DNA from: Daphnia carinata | Taxonomy: Eukaryota; Arthropoda; Branchiopoda; Diplostraca; Daphniidae | Assembly (NCBI RefSeq): GCF_022539665.2 | Contig: NC_081331.1 | Coordinates: forward strand, 12,246,638 to 12,310,637 | Direction: 5' to 3' | Length of the DNA stretch: 64,000 bases | Translations under genes and position numbers: made by a program | Shown: one piece after another, positions 61,401 through 64,000 of the stretch | Layout: each line of letters starts with the position of its first letter | Numbering within the stretch: the first letter of the stretch is position 1 | Notes under the pieces: generated by a model | The model's database searches: none | What the model was told of the DNA's origin: nothing | What the model saw: the letters and a program-made list of their open reading frames with translations, nothing else

Positions 61401-61928
61401 TCGCTGTCTATATATGAAACGTCAGGATCTTGACTCGTAACATGACCTCGTCGTCCTCGATTGACGGTTGTGAGTCCTCCATCTGGACCAGTGTGTGTTG
61501 CTATTATCTCACTTTGGAGTGAACACAAGCGTAAACAAGGAAGTTCTTGACCTGTACGTCCAAACAAGATGTCAGGTTGCTTCAAACGGCTTTCTCTGCA
61601 ATAAGAAATACAAGGTTAAAATTGCTGTTACAAACTTAAGCACTATTCACTGTCACAAAATACAAAAATATAATTGTATCTTAATTATTCAGATGTGTTT
61701 TTTAAAATAAACTACTAATGAGCATTCACAGAGTAAAGGAGAAGAAATAAACACTAAAATCTTCTTTAAAAAGCCATACCCATTGAGGTAGCGCTGTATA
61801 AAGCAGCCAGAATTGCTGTCAGAAGTATGAAGAGGTTTCATTTGATTGGCATTTTCCAAGCATTCTCCACCTCCAGGATTGGAGATTTGACGAAAAAATC
61901 CAGCAAATTTTTGTTTAATGGACGGCAT
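58421..61928 (-). CDS. PP2C-like domain protein, CG9801 family
   Basis: A PPM/PP2C-fold protein related to Drosophila CG9801. Eight exons join in phase to about 740 residues: 61928-61780, 61595-61345, 61276-60773, 59991-59768, 59704-59534, 59462-59216, 59156-58896, 58836-58421. The N-terminal ~300 residues are disordered, with a proline run ([20 protein letters not shown]) and an acidic-serine tract. The PP2C-like part follows: [40 protein letters not shown] (the metal-site DGxxWG block), [13 protein letters not shown] (GDS) and [16 protein letters not shown] (DGxxDN). The key aspartates appear present, so activity cannot be excluded. The ~780-bp intron at 59992-60772 is the longest. Substrate and cellular site are unknown. 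Confidence 0.85.
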
Positions 61929-62673
61929 CTTTTATGTTCTTTTGTTGATTTTAGTGTCAGGATGAATGAAAGCAATCATCGATTCGATTCCAGCCAGCCG
62001 TGAAAACTTTAGACGAACGTTGAAAACTACCACTTTCATTTGAATTCTACGATATAAAGAGAAACTTATCGGTCAAGTAAAGGAGTGGCCCAAAACCATT
62101 CCACTTTAAGGCAAAAAAGGAGCACAGTCAATATCATGATATCTGAAATAAACAACCCAATACTGTTTACAATAAAGCACTGTTCTTTTTCACATGCACC
62201 TCCAGCAGCTACAGCTGGTTTGTTTGCCACCAAGAATACCGATGAATTGCACCGAAGTTGTGACTGTTTCGTCCGTTTTCTAGCTTATGGGTTGGTTGCT
62301 GCGGTTACGTTGTATTTTCACGAGCTTTCTTTTTTTAATTTTCTCCCGTTCAAGTTCTCTTGGAATTTGTTTTTGGGACTTTCACGTTCAAGCTGCCATC
62401 TCTAAATTAAGAACTGAAACTTACTGTACAACACTGTTGCTGGTCTGCTAGATGGCGAGATGAAAACGGCAGGATAGGGATAGGGAACAAACCAGTTTGG
62501 ACTTGTCAACCTGCCAATGGTGAACGTATGTAATATCATATGATCAACACAATTTGTACTAGATCAGATCTACAACATTGTAGTACAAATCAACACCCAT
62601 TCTGTTCCCGCACGGTTGATCAGCGTCATTTGCTTTATTGGGTGCAAACCAAGAAAAAATAAAACCAAACAGC
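61929..62673. other. Intergenic, divergent CG9801-like / SNX promoters
   Basis: A short bidirectional promoter region. TAGATGGCGAGA at 62449-62460 is shared as an exact 12-mer with 57872-57883. A 106-codon plus frame here has no recognisable family and is rejected. Confidence 0.5.
62449..62460. promoter_or_regulatory. TAGATGGCGAGA motif upstream of SNX
   Basis: An exact copy of the 12-mer at 57872, located 214 bases before the SNX ATG and 521 bases upstream of the CG9801-like start. Role inferred from recurrence. Confidence 0.25.
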
Positions 62674-64000
62674 ATGTCGACTTCAGAAGATTTTGACGAA
62701 ATTCCCGCAGAACGCCCTGATAAAATAGTAAGATTTGTACTTGTTAACCAAAAGCCAATTAATTAATTGCCCAATATTGTAACTATAGAAAAATTCTAAT
62801 ACAATTGAAGCATTGACAGAGATTGAGAACACAACTGGAGATTCAATGAAAGGCTCCTTTAATGAAAATGATCTTCGAGATTTACAGGTTTTGTTAGACC
62901 AGCCACAAAAGCACGTTACTCCTTTTGAAACATACATTAGGTAAGTGAAAATCAATACAAAGCTGTATCAAGAAATGGACAAATAATGTATAAAACAATT
63001 ATATTTTTATTTAGTTACCAAGTCTCCACAAAAGTAAGCATTAGAAGTAAAGCAATTTTGGCCTATATTGTATTAATTGTCTGTTTGTGTATCAGACCCG
63101 GCGAATTGAATTTGAAAAGCAAAACTATGTAGTTCGTCGTCGTTATTCAGACTTTGAATGGCTGAAGAACCAGCTTTCAGTGTGTTACCCAACACTTATA
63201 ATTCCTCCACTTCCAGAAAAACATTCGTTGTTTGAGCAAATCGACAGATACGATCGCGATTTCATTACCTCAAGAATGCAGCTGCTTCACAGATTCCTAA
63301 ATCGTCTTGCTGATCATCCCGTTTTGAGCTGTGATAAAAAGTACCAAGCATTTCTAATTGATACTCCGGCGGTAATTCTGTTTAAAATAGAATTGAAAAC
63401 CAATAATTAATATGCTCATATGTTACAGGAGTTTTCTACATTCAAGAAGTCATTTACTGGCTTTGGGATTTTTGGTAAAGTGAGTGAATCCCTGCAAAAT
63501 ATGGCATCATCTTACATTTCGAAGAGTAGAACCGTCGAATTTGAAAAGATGAGTGAATATGTTGACAAATTGTCAGAGAAGATGCACACTATGGAGAAAA
63601 TCGGCCAGAGAATCCAAAAAGAACGTATAGGTATTATAGCGTTTAATTTACTTCTCGACCAGAATTCACCGTGTATATATTTTGCCAATTTGAAAAGCCT
63701 ATTTGCAGGATTTACAAATGATGCAACCTATTCTTAACCACTGGCGAGCTTATGAACCTAATTTGTCCGAAGGATTGCAGGCTATTGGGGAAGCTGCCAA
63801 CACCTGTGCTGAATCACAGCGCAAATTAATTGACAGTCAGAAGCCAAAGCTCTCCGTGGTAAACGGGATTTTTCATATTTTTCGGCATTCAAATTCATTT
63901 TCATTATGCTTAAGCCGTTGCACGAGTATGGACTGTACATTGAATCCGCCAAGGATGCTCTACGAAATCGAGATAACGCCCAAATGGATTATGAAGTTCA
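62674..64000 (+). CDS. Sorting nexin SNX7/SNX30 (3' partial)
   Basis: SNX7 and SNX30 are PX-BAR nexins that bind endosomal phosphoinositides and act with SNX4 in recycling and autophagy. Exons seen: 62674-62727, 62789-62940, 63015-63033, 63096-63371, 63429-63630, 63698-63858, 63915-64000 (runs out of the window). The PX domain spans DLQVLLDQPQKHVTPFETYI through VVRRRYSDFEWLKNQLSVCY and PTLIIPPLPEKHSLFEQIDR to HRFLNRLADHPVLSC. The RRYSDF arginine and PPLPEK loop bind lipid. The BAR region begins after FSTFKKSFTGFG and continues through YVDKLSEKMHTMEKIGQRIQ to PLHEYGLYIESAKDALRNRD. The 19-bp exon and the acceptor at 63698 (rather than 63709) are needed to stay in frame and give ERIAYLQDLQMMQP, matching human EREYFDEMKE. 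SNX7 and SNX30 cannot be told apart here. Confidence 0.9.

Noticed and set aside
1-64000. Operons, prophage, IS elements or CRISPR arrays
   Set aside because: Gene structure is eukaryotic throughout, with spliceosomal introns and no phage, IS or spacer-repeat patterns.

Overview
The window is nuclear DNA from an arthropod, most likely a branchiopod crustacean of the Daphnia type. Genes are short and packed closely on both strands. Most introns are 60-110 bp with GT-AG ends. The gene set is metazoan and arthropod in character: dispatched, a bestrophin, a tetraspanin, a gustatory-receptor-like gene and a relative of Drosophila CG9801. There are no operons, phage genes or CRISPR arrays. All gene models were assembled by hand by joining open segments at splice sites and checking phase and family alignment; none has transcript support.

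Left part (1-24.7 kb). TTC19 (+, its 5' end lies outside the window) converges on PIGK (-). Next come a CNG-channel beta-type subunit (-) and TMX3 (-), a tetraspanin (+), a short lysine-rich membrane protein whose C-terminus matches metadherin/LYRIC (-), and a CCDC66-like coiled-coil gene (-).

Middle (24.7-50 kb). RIOK1 (+), a gustatory-receptor-like 7-TM gene (-), an LC3C-type ATG8 with an unusual serine-rich N-terminal extension (-), dispatched (-, about 6 kb), JKAMP (-), a divergent bestrophin (+) and GHITM/TMBIM5 (-). A spliced upstream ORF ends two bases before the GHITM start.

Right part (50-64 kb). A tRNA-Glu(TTC), an intronless anchor/coiled-coil/KH-domain gene (+) followed by three diverged ~115-bp repeats, and a six-exon gene (-) whose C-terminal half is a retrotransposon-type AP-endonuclease (EEP) domain with no reverse transcriptase. 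These are followed by a PP2C-like CG9801 homologue (-) and the 5' part of SNX7/SNX30 (+, cut by the window end).

The genes do not form one pathway. Loose themes are ER protein handling (PIGK, TMX3, JKAMP), mitochondria (TTC19, GHITM), membrane traffic and autophagy (LC3, SNX7/30), and sensory or ion transport (CNG, Gr, bestrophin). The most unusual item is the spliced EEP-domain gene at 53672-56635, which looks like a co-opted retrotransposon endonuclease.
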